Assembly (NCBI GenBank): GCA_001687465.1
Contig: LVLI01000805.1
Coordinates: 1-33,444 of the forward strand
Origin: Halocafeteria seosinensis
Lineage: Eukaryota > Sar > Bigyra > Bicosoecida
Direction of reading: 5' to 3'
Length of the DNA stretch: 33,444 nucleotides
The translations under genes were made by a program, and so were the position numbers. Below the pieces are notes generated by a model. The model did no database searches, was not told the origin of the DNA, and worked only from the letters and a program-made list of their open reading frames with translations. Positions 19,601 to 30,700 of this stretch are shown in pieces. Within the stretch, counting starts at the first letter, position 1; every line of letters begins with the position of its first letter.

Positions 19601-21384
19601 GTTTGATGTTTTCTATCTCAATGGCGTAGATTGAATAAATGGCTTTGTAACTCTCCTCAGATTCTGCTGCTAACGGATATGTCCCACTTCGCAACTTGAA
19701 CAAGTTGGTCATTTCTAGGCAGGCGGAACTGGATGAGAACTTATCCTCAGTTACTCACCTACTGTCAGCTCTGGACAAGAACAACTCAGGAACTATCAGC
19801 AAGGAAGAATTTTCTGAAGCTATACATCAAAGCCCCGAAATTTTGAAGGCTTTCGGGATCTTGCTTGGAATCTCGGGCGATGACGAACAAATCCAAAGTA
19901 TTGCAATGAAACAGCATGCATTAGAGACACTATCCCAAGCGGGAACCAGCTCGTTTCTAACGAATGATACTGTCAAAGACGATTTGATAAATCGACAGAA
20001 CTTTGTTTTGGCAGCCCATCGGCATCGTTTTGAACAATACTCCTCAGGGAGTAAGAATGATGCGGACTTTATCAAGAAGTCTCCTTTTGCGCAGTCTTTG
20101 AATGCCGGAGGGATTGGACCACTCAAAGCAACATTTTACAATGAGCAGGACCAAAGAGCGGCTCAAAGATACTCACGAACCTTACAAGAGGAAAACAGAA
20201 CGCTGAAGTACAGCAACTCTGACCTACGAAGAACCCTCAACAAAGCGGAAAGCGATAATATAATGAACGCCGTAGACAAACTGAACCGCAGCAACACAGC
20301 GTCTTCTGGGATCAGCTGCACAGAGGGAAAAGAGACAACCTCTTCAAGGATGGAGATGGAAAAGAGGAGAAGTCTCTTGCCTCGCATGCGACAGAAATCA
20401 CAGGCTAGTTATTTCGGCGGGTTGAGACTTCTGGAGGCGGAAGAAGCTTCCAAGCATTCGGAGTCTTCCGAAGATCCTGATACAATGCCTCTTGTTATAT
20501 GGGATCAAACAGACAGCATCCAGAACAGAAAGCGAAGGGCATTGAGGTCGGTGGGTGATTTGAGGGCTCATTTGGATAAGAAAGTACAAGATACCGAGAG
20601 GGAACTGAGCGAGTTTAATATCCAGCTTCGACAATATGAGAAGCGCCAATGGAAGCGTAAACAAGAAAGCATGACAAGGGAGCAGAAGCGTAAACGGGAG
20701 GACAACAAACTTGGAGATTTCGTCAACAGTTTAAGACTTCAGCAAACTAAGTATGAATCGGCCAAGATATTGAAGCCGGCTGGATCCAACCGGTTCCGCA
20801 ACATGATCAAAAACAACCACCTGCGCATGCGCGATAGAGAAACACTGCAATCAAGGTCGATTTTAACAGGAAATAGCGAAAACAGTGGTATAGCATCACT
20901 TGACCAAGGTAAGTTCGAACTTCAAACAATACAACTTATTATACCGTGCACTCTGATCGCGAACAACCACCTGACAACCTCCGCAGAACAAGCCGGGACT
21001 GCACACCGAACTAACACACGAGGAAGTGGAAGATCCCGACAGCGATTTACGAAACCTGAGACAGGTGAATCATCAGAGTCCGATACCACGTCCGAAGACA
21101 ATACTGAATATCCCTGGGTCTATAAGCCCCATATAGTAAGGGGGGCATTGCTACGACGTAATTCAGCAGAGACAAGCGAGTTCGTCCCAAGAAGAACACT
21201 CAAACGAAGGTCTCCAAAGGCCACTGATATACACTCGCTGCTTTGCGTGCGAAGGCTACTAGGGCGCAGAACTCCGCACAAACCTCCGGCACAGAGAACA
21301 TTAGAAAATAGTACAATGTTTCCGCTTGAAACTGAGAAACATGTACTGCCGGTAGCCTTCGGTAGTTCTAACTATGGGAAATGA
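16660..21384 (+). CDS. N-myristoylated multi-EF-hand protein with basic coiled coil
   Basis: Predicted join 16660-17045, 17112-18102, 18173-18233, 18301-18423, 18487-18620, 18707-19186, 19259-19449, 19514-19596, 19661-20908, 20987-21384; 4095 nt, 1364 residues. All junctions are GT-AG and in phase. MGAYMSYM fits a myristoylation signal (Gly2, Ser6). Canonical Ca2+ loops: DEDGNGSLDFRE (482-493), DLDGDGTISLHE (518-529), DKNNSGTISKEE (855-866). Degenerate hands precede the first (ADSKGNLNHASF) and the third (DSAANGYVPL). A basic coiled-coil segment lies at about 1115-1187, and the tail is Ser/Arg-rich. The frame upstream of 16660 lacks another ATG. The last intron (78 bp) is a multiple of three, so it rests on its AAG/GTAAGT...CGCAG sites alone. 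A Ca2+-responsive membrane-linked role is inferred; the family is not identified. Confidence 0.75.
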
Positions 21385-21416
21385 GAGCGACTGTTTCCAA
21401 GAAATGAAGTTATGCC
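21385..21416. other. 32-bp gap between convergent stop codons
   Basis: Only 32 bp separate the EF-hand stop (+) from the ankyrin stop (-). The two 3' UTRs must therefore overlap the neighbouring coding sequence or each other. Confidence 0.7.
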
Positions 21417-24182
21417 CTATCGCGCAAAATGTCTAAGCCGATCCACCAGCTCGTGACGTCTAGAATCTTGTTCACTGCGTCGAAGGATTCCAGCCACTTC
21501 GGAAGCCCTCAGATCGAGAAGCAACGTTGCAAATCCCATGAAGTCTTGGCGACCAGCGGGGATGTCCAAAATAGTTTTGTCTCTCTTATTCTTCATTTCC
21601 AAGGCAGCCATTCTGTCATCTTCGTCTAAGCAAGACAAGAGCTGGCGACACAAATTGGTGTTCTTTCTCGTCATTGCAAAATGTAATACACTTTGACCAG
21701 ATCTGTCGAGACTCGTAAGGACGTTCAATCGTTTCTTCAGAGGTAGCGCTACAAGCAGGATCTCACAAAGTGTGGATAATCCCGAACGAGCAGCATCGTG
21801 TAGAGATGACCCGAGGAGGAGTAATTCTTCTCGAGCGTCTTCGCGCACATGACACAGCAGGTGCTCAACTACACTAGAGTACCCACCTTTGACCGCAAGT
21901 GCAACAGCCGAGTTCTTGTAACCATCTATTTTAGTGACGAGAGCATGGCGGTCAGCACTGGTAACTTGGTTCAACAGAATGGAACAAACATCTTTGTGAC
22001 CTTCTTGAGCTGCTTCGTGTAGAGCTGTCTTACCGCGAGCATCTTGGTGTTTAATCAAAGTAGCCCTTTTCTCTGAGGGTAGGTTGTTCAATATCCATTG
22101 AACGATTTCAGAAAAGCCTCTCCGGGCAGCGAGGTGCAAGCATGTTTTCCCCGATTTGGACGGCATTAACATGGTGTCATTGACCTCGTCCTTCGTGCAG
22201 TACGTCTGTAGAAATTGAAATAGCTCCAGATCTCCGGATACGCCGGCGGCTAAGTATATGGTGCTTTGGCCCGTTGTATTCCTGCGCGCTATCAGTTTGT
22301 TTCGCTGTTCAGCTGGAACATACTGGAGTACGTTCTCAAATAGTTCAATTTCCACTTCCTGGTTCTGGGCCGCAGCTTGCAGAGCTGTTTGGCCAAGGAC
22401 ATCAGGCTTCCGAAGGAAAGATACTCGCTCCTCCTCTGATATTTGTTGAACAAGCCAAGTGCAAAGTTCAGAATGCGCCTGCGCAGCCGCTATGTGGAGT
22501 GCCGTTTGCTTATTCCTATCAACGTTCTCTTGCACGTCTCCACTGTTCAATCGGAGTAACCCCATCACCGATTGGAAAATGTCACAATTCCCTCCGTAGG
22601 CTGCAGCATGTAGTAAACTCGTCCCATTTAGTTCGGACAATTGATGCTGTGCCCCCTGCGATAGATACCCAATGACTTTCTTCCAGAGATTAAACTTGGA
22701 TGAACGGGCAATGATATGTAGAGCAGTTTCTCCTTTCTCATCGACCATCAGCAAAAGCTCAGATTGCCTGGCAACGGGAAGAGAATTCAGAATTGTTTTA
22801 CACACACTACCATACCTTCCATTAGCTGCCAAATGAAGAGCAGTCTGTTGCTGATCGGTTTGAGCAGCGACGAGAGGAAAAATACGTTCCTGACTTGTGA
22901 GCTCAATTATTGCCTTGCATGTTTCTCGTTGATTTTTGCTTGCTGCTAAATGAAGCGGAGTCTGCCGTGAATGTGAACAATATCGTAGAAAGGGTTCGCG
23001 ACTATCAGCCGGAACTTGCCCTACCAGGTACGTACAAACTTCTGTATGCCCCTGAAACGCCGCTAGATGTAACGCGGTGTGCCCTACGCAATCCGCTGCT
23101 TGAATGAATTTACTTCTTTGGTTGACAGAGAGCTGTGCATCCTGGAGATGATCTAATAGTATCGCACATATATCTACTTGGCCTTTCCACGCAGCCACAT
23201 GCAGGGAGGTTTGACCCGATGAGTCGCCGTTGCAAATAACGTGATGTTTCCACTCTGGGTACAGTCCTTCTAAAAGGTGGGAGCATCGTTGCACGTCTCC
23301 TTGCAGTACTAACCCTTGCAAGTCCGTTTCGGTGCAGCGCCGAATGCGCGAGCGTTGTGTATTGGTCTGCTCCTCTGTGGGCATGATCTCAAGCTCCTCT
23401 AGCTCTTCTAAAGGGTAAGAGTGCCTCCCTGCTCTGTTTACTGTCATTGTATCTGGAATGACAGCTCTACTCTGTGTCTCTGGCGCTTTGACGTACTCGG
23501 CCATTTCCGTCGAGACCTCTTCCTGTTCATCTGCCATTCCAGGCTCCACAGAGATACTTTTTGCCAGCACAAACAAGGCTTTCGCAAGATCACGTGCAGC
23601 CGCATTCGAAGGTATCTCAAAGTTTATTTTTGACACATTGTTCATGAGTACTTCGTACGCCTGCCGGTTGGTATTTTCGACAGCATAGTAGAGCGGTGTT
23701 TTGCGTAACGGCGAGTGATCTTCCTTGTTCAAATCCACATTGAAATCATTCACCAACGTTTTCAACGCATCCTCTCCTTCGCTCCCCGCGGCAATCACCA
23801 AATGTAACGGACTTCTTCCGCACTTGTCCTGCAGGTTCAAGTCGAATTCCACGAGGCTAGCCGGGCCGAGCGCCCGGACAAAGGACGCCCACTCCCGGTC
23901 CTCGATGAGCTTATGCAAAAAGCAGAAGCCGTGCTGGTCGTATGCGTTGATTCCCAGGCCACCGCCTGCATGAGGGACACTGTAAGACGCTAACTCATCC
24001 GTTAAAGACTCCTCGTCGAGCTCACGCGCCCTGTTCGTTAATTCATCGACGATATCCGGAGAAAATGGACCCTTCCGGGCTCGCGCTCGCGGACCTCCGT
24101 CGCGTTCCGGGTTCATAACTTCACTCTCGCTCTCCCCGAGGGAGAACGATGCCTCACTGCTATCGCTATCGGATTCAGCCAT
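21417..24182 (-). CDS. Ankyrin-repeat protein with 39-residue repeats
   Basis: A single intronless frame. The ATG at 24182 gives 921 residues; 22 further codons upstream lack an ATG. The N-terminus is acidic and Ser-rich (MAESDSDSSEASFSLGESES). Two ordinary ankyrin-like repeats come first (about 119-190), then a linker, then about 15 repeats from residue 325 to 890 with motifs such as GQTSLHVAAWKG, GHTALHLAAFQGH, GKTCLHLAARRG and GKTALHEAAQEGH. Successive motifs are spaced mostly 39 residues apart, the extra six forming a segment like LPSEKRATLIKHQD. Ankyrin arrays bind proteins; no catalytic or membrane domain is seen, so the partner is unknown. It is divergent from the PA200-like gene and convergent with the EF-hand gene. 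Confidence 0.85.
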   Translation of the reverse strand: MAESDSDSSEASFSLGESESEVMNPERDGGPRARARKGPFSPDIVDELTNRARELDEESLTDELASYSVPHAGGGLGINAYDQHGFCFLHKLIEDREWASFVRALGPASLVEFDLNLQDKCGRSPLHLVIAAGSEGEDALKTLVNDFNVDLNKEDHSPLRKTPLYYAVENTNRQAYEVLMNNVSKINFEIPSNAAARDLAKALFVLAKSISVEPGMADEQEEVSTEMAEYVKAPETQSRAVIPDTMTVNRAGRHSYPLEELEELEIMPTEEQTNTQRSRIRRCTETDLQGLVLQGDVQRCSHLLEGLYPEWKHHVICNGDSSGQTSLHVAAWKGQVDICAILLDHLQDAQLSVNQRSKFIQAADCVGHTALHLAAFQGHTEVCTYLVGQVPADSREPFLRYCSHSRQTPLHLAASKNQRETCKAIIELTSQERIFPLVAAQTDQQQTALHLAANGRYGSVCKTILNSLPVARQSELLLMVDEKGETALHIIARSSKFNLWKKVIGYLSQGAQHQLSELNGTSLLHAAAYGGNCDIFQSVMGLLRLNSGDVQENVDRNKQTALHIAAAQAHSELCTWLVQQISEEERVSFLRKPDVLGQTALQAAAQNQEVEIELFENVLQYVPAEQRNKLIARRNTTGQSTIYLAAGVSGDLELFQFLQTYCTKDEVNDTMLMPSKSGKTCLHLAARRGFSEIVQWILNNLPSEKRATLIKHQDARGKTALHEAAQEGHKDVCSILLNQVTSADRHALVTKIDGYKNSAVALAVKGGYSSVVEHLLCHVREDAREELLLLGSSLHDAARSGLSTLCEILLVALPLKKRLNVLTSLDRSGQSVLHFAMTRKNTNLCRQLLSCLDEDDRMAALEMKNKRDKTILDIPAGRQDFMGFATLLLDLRASEVAGILRRSEQDSRRHELVDRLRHFAR

Positions 24183-24280
24183 CTTTCTTCTTCGGGATAC
24201 ACTCGAAACACTCCCTTTAGCCGATTGTTGAAGTTGCGACTCGCCCAAAATACCACCAATCCGGCTCCTTACTTCAAGTT

Positions 24281-24292
24281 ACGGGTACCCGT
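24281..24292. promoter_or_regulatory. 12-bp perfect palindrome
   Basis: ACGGGTACCCGT equals its own reverse complement. It lies between the ankyrin start and the duplicated promoter block. It is a possible dimeric factor site, but a chance palindrome is also likely. Confidence 0.25.
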
Positions 24293-24300
24293 CAAATACA

Positions 24301-24456
24301 ACAATCTTTGTGTCTGCATAAAGTTGAAGTGTGGACATGACAATCTTTTCATCTAGTTGAAGTGGAGGTCCCGAAAAGATCCTTCAGGAGGCCACGTGTT
24401 GTTGTCCTTGAGAGCATATAAGCGAGCCTTTTTACACCCTTTATGTTTGGTTCATT
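24301..24456 (+). promoter_or_regulatory. Duplicated promoter unit 1
   Basis: A 156-bp unit, nearly identical to 24467-24622 (one mismatch seen: t at 24369 versus a at 24535). It holds CACGTG (24393-24398), the core of bHLH/bZIP sites, and TATAAG (24417-24422), a TATA-like element 19 bp after it. It also contains two internal subrepeats beginning acaatctttg (24301) and acaatctttt (24340), each followed by agttgaagtg. Confidence 0.75.
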
Positions 24457-24466
24457 TAAATAAGTT

Positions 24467-24622
24467 ACAATCTTTGTGTCTGCATAAAGTTGAAGTGTGG
24501 ACATGACAATCTTTTCATCTAGTTGAAGTGGAGGACCCGAAAAGATCCTTCAGGAGGCCACGTGTTGTTGTCCTTGAGAGCATATAAGCGAGCCTTTTTA
24601 CACCCTTTATGTTTGGTTCATT
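24467..24622 (+). promoter_or_regulatory. Duplicated promoter unit 2
   Basis: Second copy of the unit at 24301-24456, offset 166 bp, separated by a 10-bp spacer. It carries the same CACGTG (24559-24564) and TATAAG (24583-24588). This TATA-like element is about 190 bp upstream of the PA200-like ATG, so this copy is the better candidate for its core promoter. Confidence 0.75.
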
Positions 24623-24775
24623 AGTACCTTTTTTTTTAGTATCCACTTTTTTTGTCGAATGTAATATCAGGTGTGAATACAGAGTGAAATAAATCGAAAG
24701 GGACTAATTTCCCAACTTCATCAGCCCGAATTTCCGGACCGAAAATCCCTAGAATTCGGACGAAATCCTAGGATA

Positions 24776-27700
24776 ATGGCTACCGCATCGAGTTCCAATG
24801 CTGGAACTCCCTATAAACGTCATCGTTTGCACCGTCATTTACCATCAAATTACCGGCATTTCATCGCCGAAGAGGAAGCGCGGTTCTTGAACAACATTCA
24901 TGAACTCCTGGAAGCAGCAACAGGCTTCTCGGCGAAGCAAATCCACACTTCCGAAGCAAGACTGTTGGTGGAAGAAGTCGAGCACAGTACTCGAAGTTCT
25001 CCCCGCGACGATGGACGTCCCTCGTCCCAAGACGATCGCACGAGTGCCAGTGGAAGTGGCGGTGGCACTTCCCGTGTGGACGAACAAGACGTGAACATTG
25101 CGATGTCCGAAGACAAAGCATTCACAACTGAAATGCACCAAGGCAAACTCAAGGCTGCGTGCAGTAAAATTGTAAGGATTATTAACGAGAACCTTGAATA
25201 CTGGGATTAGGTGCACTGTGCTACTGGTTTGCAGGAGACATTTCTCGACTTAAAGTACACTCTCTCGAGAGGTGACTTGTTGTCTGTTTTACGGCAACTG
25301 TTTTGTGCCACTTTCAATGCGACGGTAAACCCACAGACACAGCAGCGGTGTATGCGTACCCTATTAACCGTATTGAAGAAACAAAAGAGCGAATCATCTC
25401 GAGTAAGTGTCGCGTATCAAGTATTAGTTAATCCGAGCACTCGTCAGGATGAACCGTCGGTACAGATTAGAATTTCATGGAGATGCTTGTACGAAAAGAT
25501 GGTGAATTCGTACCTGACCCATGTGGAATCTGGCTGCTGCTCCAGTAAGGAAGTTACGAGTTCGCATCTAAATGCTCTTCAGCGCCTGCTGAAAAAGGCT
25601 CGGCATTACTTTCCCCCTACTGCTGCCGCTGAAATAGTGGAGGAATTGGAAAAGTCGTTGGTGCTTGCAGCGGACTCTCCGAAATCACAAAGTGCCCTTA
25701 TCTTCTTGTTTTTGCTTCTTCCTTCGAGTATATCCCTTGCTGATTTCCGTGAAGGTAATGAAATAATTTCTAAACTTTTCCGTTTGTGGGCACGCGATGA
25801 GCATTCCTACAGTCTAGATGCCCTGTGGGCGTCTATTCTCCACAGGTTTGCGAAAAACTCCCGGGCTCGTATCTCTGGGAATCTCGCAGGAGAAGCTCTG
25901 ATTTTCAAGCCAAGCCAAGTGGAATATGAGTACGATTGGTCACCGTATGTTCCGTTTATTGTATCGCGCCTCAGGGAAAACCTGATGCTGCCTTCTCCTC
26001 AGACACCTAAACTGGAGTCTGGTCTGAATCGAGGAGTTGAACATCTGTGTGGTGGATGCGGCTGTCCAGACCCAATAAAAGCATTAGTTAAGCTTGTGGT
26101 AGCATTGATCAAGAGATGCCCTGGACGCGACTTCCATCTTAACCTTCCGGATTCTACTGGTGCAAATGGTACAGATGGAGAAGTAGCTGAAGCTGATGTT
26201 ATCGGCTTCATTGAAATGCTTGCTTCTGAATGTTTAACTCCTTGTTGTGCCGGTGATGGCTCATCCATGTCGGTGATTAGAATGCTAACCATAATTCTTG
26301 AACAAGTTTGCAAACGTCTAGGTCAAGAGGCTGCGAATCGGCGGCATCCCAATGAAGGATCTGGAGTTTGCTGTATTTCTTGCGCACGAGATTTGCGTGA
26401 GTTTACCTCTGTGACGAATATCGCAGCTCTACATTTCTCTGCTCGTGATGTACATCGTCTCGTCGAGCTGTCCTGTCGGCTAGTAAGAGAATCGATGTTT
26501 TCAAACAATTTAATGAATGCGTTGAATGCCACCCGATGCTTTCGCCTACTGTCGTGTATCTCGCCGAGACGAGCGAGCTCCTTGTTGGTGGAACTTGTGG
26601 AAGAAGGACTTTTTGACCCAGATGCTATGCATACTCCTTTGAAGCCGCTCTCTGCTATAGCGTCTGTGGCGACCAATATTGCGTTTCTTATGTATCCTCG
26701 ACCGTGGATCGGCGCCCATGTAGGACGTATATTTGACCAAGTACTGAACCAGCTAAATGGATCGGATGCTCGCAAAACAGGGATTGCTCTCCTTGCGTTT
26801 TCTCGGTTGTTTACGAACGTATCGCTGCAGGATTCCGGTGATTGCGCCGTCGAGCCCGAGACTTGCAATATCGATTCCATTGTCCAACACTTGTCTCACA
26901 GTCATCCTGATAAATCTTTACTCACTCTGTCAAGCAGTGGGCCAGTGGTGGACCCTCAACAATCTGAATTCCCATTGCCGTTTGACGAACTTCGGTACAG
27001 CTTCCCTATCGGCTGCGCGTCCGAGGTGAGCTTCCAAGATTTTATCGATAAACTAAGTTCAGGAGTAACTGACTTCGATAGCCGGAGCAGCCTGGTAGAA
27101 TACTGGAGACACGAACCTCCACTGCTACCAGTGGTGATAGATGGTATGCCAATATCAGCCAATCATTCGGAGGAAAGTACAGAGGTCATCTCTTCACTTT
27201 ATAAGTCATGCTGGGAGGTGGGCAGTAGGTCTGGGGCTGGTACGCTCGTTAATCTGGCTTTGAAGTTTCTAGACAAAGCCTTGTATATTCTTACAGTAGC
27301 AGAGGGAAAGAAGTGTAAGTCCGTCTCCGAAAGCGAATCTTCAAGGGAAAAGGCCAAGACATTTCATGCAATTTCTAGTAGTTTTGCTCCTGAGTTGGGT
27401 GAATCTGTAGTTGCCGCCTTTGTTTCCAATTTTGAAGGCCTGAATAGTCATCAAAGCTTAGGCCCTTCAATTGTGGAATGCCTAACTGTCATGTTGGATG
27501 CGTCAAATGATAGAGTGAAATCCAACATGGCTACTAGATTTGTGGAGTGGATTTTGCAGCGTTCTGCATCTGAAGGCAATCACAGTATGATAAAAGCAGT
27601 TTCTTTGTTCTCCCGTAAGTGTGCCGGCTATGTAATCGAGAATGTTTTCCGACCGGTATGCTCTAAGATCTGGGAGGGAGTGGGCGGGAGAGACGACACG

Positions 27701-30700
27701 TCTTGTCTAACATCTGGAGTTGTTCTGTCGCTCGAGTGGAATCTTTGGGTTGCAGACGCAGTAGTAGATGGACTCGGGGAATATGCTGTCAATGTTATTG
27801 ATGACTGCAAGAAATTGTTGGACAAGTTTCTCTTCTGCGGCATTCAGCCCTTGCGTCAGAAAGCAAACAAATTGCTACGCCATCTGCTGCGCTCTCTTTC
27901 CACGGTACAACTCGCAGGAGGGCATGGCAATTTTACAAATGAGGAGCTAAATCAGGACTATTTGTTTCTAAGGTGGTCTGAACCACAACCGTGGGGCACT
28001 CTTCAAACAAGTTGGATGATACCTGGTGAGACCATGTGGAAATCTATCCTGAACACCCTTGCTGATTATCTCCGTTACAGTGGGTTGCTTCTGAGGTCTA
28101 CTTTGAAGGAAGAATGCGCAAAATGCAGCAGTTCCGCTAAAGACCTGTTACCTCTGATCGGAGATGTTGAGGTGGGCGAGAGTCCAGTTCGTAATGAACT
28201 CACTACGTCTAGTGAGCTTATATGCTCAGCAATGGCAACTATTCGCTCTGCCTACCGAGGCATTAGTTCAAGACTCGCGGATAGTATTGATACGATGGGC
28301 GATGATTCTGTTTTGGCTCACGGGAGTGCATGTGAGTCGCCGATTGGCAATATCTCCGGGGCGCAAAGGTTATTATTGGATCTTTGCAACGGACTATCTC
28401 CTACAGCCGCTGGTGTGATGACTGGCAGAAGGCATACCAGCTTGCGGAATGAAAGTGTTGTCACCACATCTAGCCATGTGCTTGCGGGCGTTAAGACATC
28501 GTTGGAGTATTTGACATTGGTGACATTGTGCGCGCTCAACAGAGTACCGTCACTGCAGCTTGATGGCAATGCTTTGAAGTCGATCGTAAAACTTGCCAAA
28601 AATGTTCTAACTAACAAAGGAATAGATAACGAGAAGCAGTTCAGATATTCAGTTGTGGTATCGATGGCAAAGAGCACCACGAGTCACAGGTTGTTTAAGG
28701 CATATGTTGCACAGCTACAACGAATTCGTGACTCGTCTCGTCCAGGGACGGCCTCAGACAGTGTAGTGGGCTCCTCTGCTAGCTCTCGGCAAAGCTTCTT
28801 TGGAAATCTGACTGCTGATGTTTGGTACGGCCGAGCACATCTTCTTCGCAAATTGGGAGCATATCACTGCTTCCGCCTTAAGTGTGCCGCCTCCCTGATA
28901 CCCAAAGAACAGTATTACTGTACTCACCCGGTTTCAACTCGCGAACCCACCGGAATGCAAACAACCCTTGCTCCTTGGTATTCCATACTGAAAAACGTAT
29001 ATGGGGAAGGAGATGCAGACGCTTTATGCAAGCACTGCTTGCTCAAATCCGGTGATGAGGTTGTCGCTAACTCCAACGTTTGGAGAACTCTGTTGCTGAC
29101 CGAGCTCGCCGTGTTAAACCGAAGCTCCCTCGAAGAAGTCCACTCAAAAGTGTTCGGTATACTTAGCCCCTTGACCTTCATCCTACCCTGGCTTAAGTCC
29201 CCATTAAGCTTCGCTGCTGGACATCAATTGAAACAGGCCACCAGTTCCCTTGAGGCGTTGACGAAATCGGAAAATAATTTCCAAAGTAAAGAGACGTTAT
29301 GGGGTGTTGCCCGGGGATCACTGTCACTTTTACAACATCCGCATATCACCGGATCGAAAGTAGTGTCAAACAAGCGTTTGGCTGTAGAGTTCACTTCGGC
29401 TTTTTTGACATGTGAACGCCTGGGACGTGTGTGTCCCCCGGGGAAGACAGAAGACGTCACCCATCGTGTATCCTCTCTTGTTACAGAGTTATCTAAAGTC
29501 TGGCAACCCTTGGTATCATCGCCGGAGGACTCAACTGATGCAGTTTTGAAAATTGTTTCCCTCATCAAAGAATTTCTCTATCCATCCGACACTGAGGCGG
29601 TGATATCGGAATCTTGCCCTCTCGCAGAAGGTGGAACGTCTGTTGCACAACCGCCCCTGAGTGGAAGTCCCCGCCATTGGCGTTATCAACTTTTGTGCTC
29701 CTCAATCTTGGCTGCCCTCGCTGGCGTCTACTCGTATGGTCCCTTTTCCAAGTCGTATTTCACTGTCTTACGTTCTAACAACGGAGAGAAAGAGAAGACT
29801 TTACGAGACTGGGTATGGAGCTGGTGGATGACCCTCTGTCTCTCTAGTGTGGTTCCTTTGAGGCATTTGGCCTTACAACAGCTTGCCACTCTGTTGTACG
29901 TTGAGCAATTTGGCGAAAGAGACACTGAACATGAGTCGTCCCTAAGTACCAATGCTATAATACCTGAAGTATGTACAGAATATCTAGGAAGGAAGGAGTA
30001 TCTAAGTCAGTTAATTGGTTCCATTCTGGCTGATCACAAGTCCGCCTACGAAGGGGATGGCAGTAGCCAGGCACAGGATCTTTGGAGTGGAGGCGTTGCT
30101 GAAGCAGTAGGCATTGTGGCTCCAGCTGAATTTCGCCTGGGTAGTTTTGGGTCTAAGGGCTCTTCAGATTTTAACCGCTCACACTTTTATCTTTTGAGTC
30201 GAATTCTCGAAGTGGTTCCAGATGACAGCTTGTTTGTGGGTTTGCTAAGTGACGTAGCCAGCCGTTCGAATGAAGAAGATCGACGGGCGAGTGTAGCCAC
30301 AGTGGCTGAAATGCTGGCAGCCTACCTTCACCGTTGGTCTCTTGAAGCGGCAAAATCCTTCGAAACTACGGATGCAACACATAGCGGCTTGTTCTCCTTG
30401 ATATATCGACAACCGCACGAAGCCTATACAGATGATGAGTTGACAAAGTTAAGCTCACCTGATTATCTCAGGCATGAATGCTCTGCTATTTTACCCTTTG
30501 AAAGGATGTTGGACGTATTACACATTGCTGTGCCTGTGATGGAAGAAATTCCCTTAGACTGGACCATCGATTTCCAAGATGCTCTGCAATGCGCCACTGT
30601 TGATCGCACCGTGGCACACGTGCTTCCCGTTGTCGCTGTTTGTGTTGAGAAGATTGGTTCGCAACTACGTTCTGATATGGATTCCGAAAGCAGCGGTAAC

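Noticed and set aside
24301-24622. CRISPR or satellite array
   Set aside because: Only two units, with a 156-bp repeat and a 10-bp spacer; promoter duplication fits better.
26323-26880. Antisense frame of 185 codons
   Set aside because: Fully covered by the well-supported PA200-like exon; no domain or motif.
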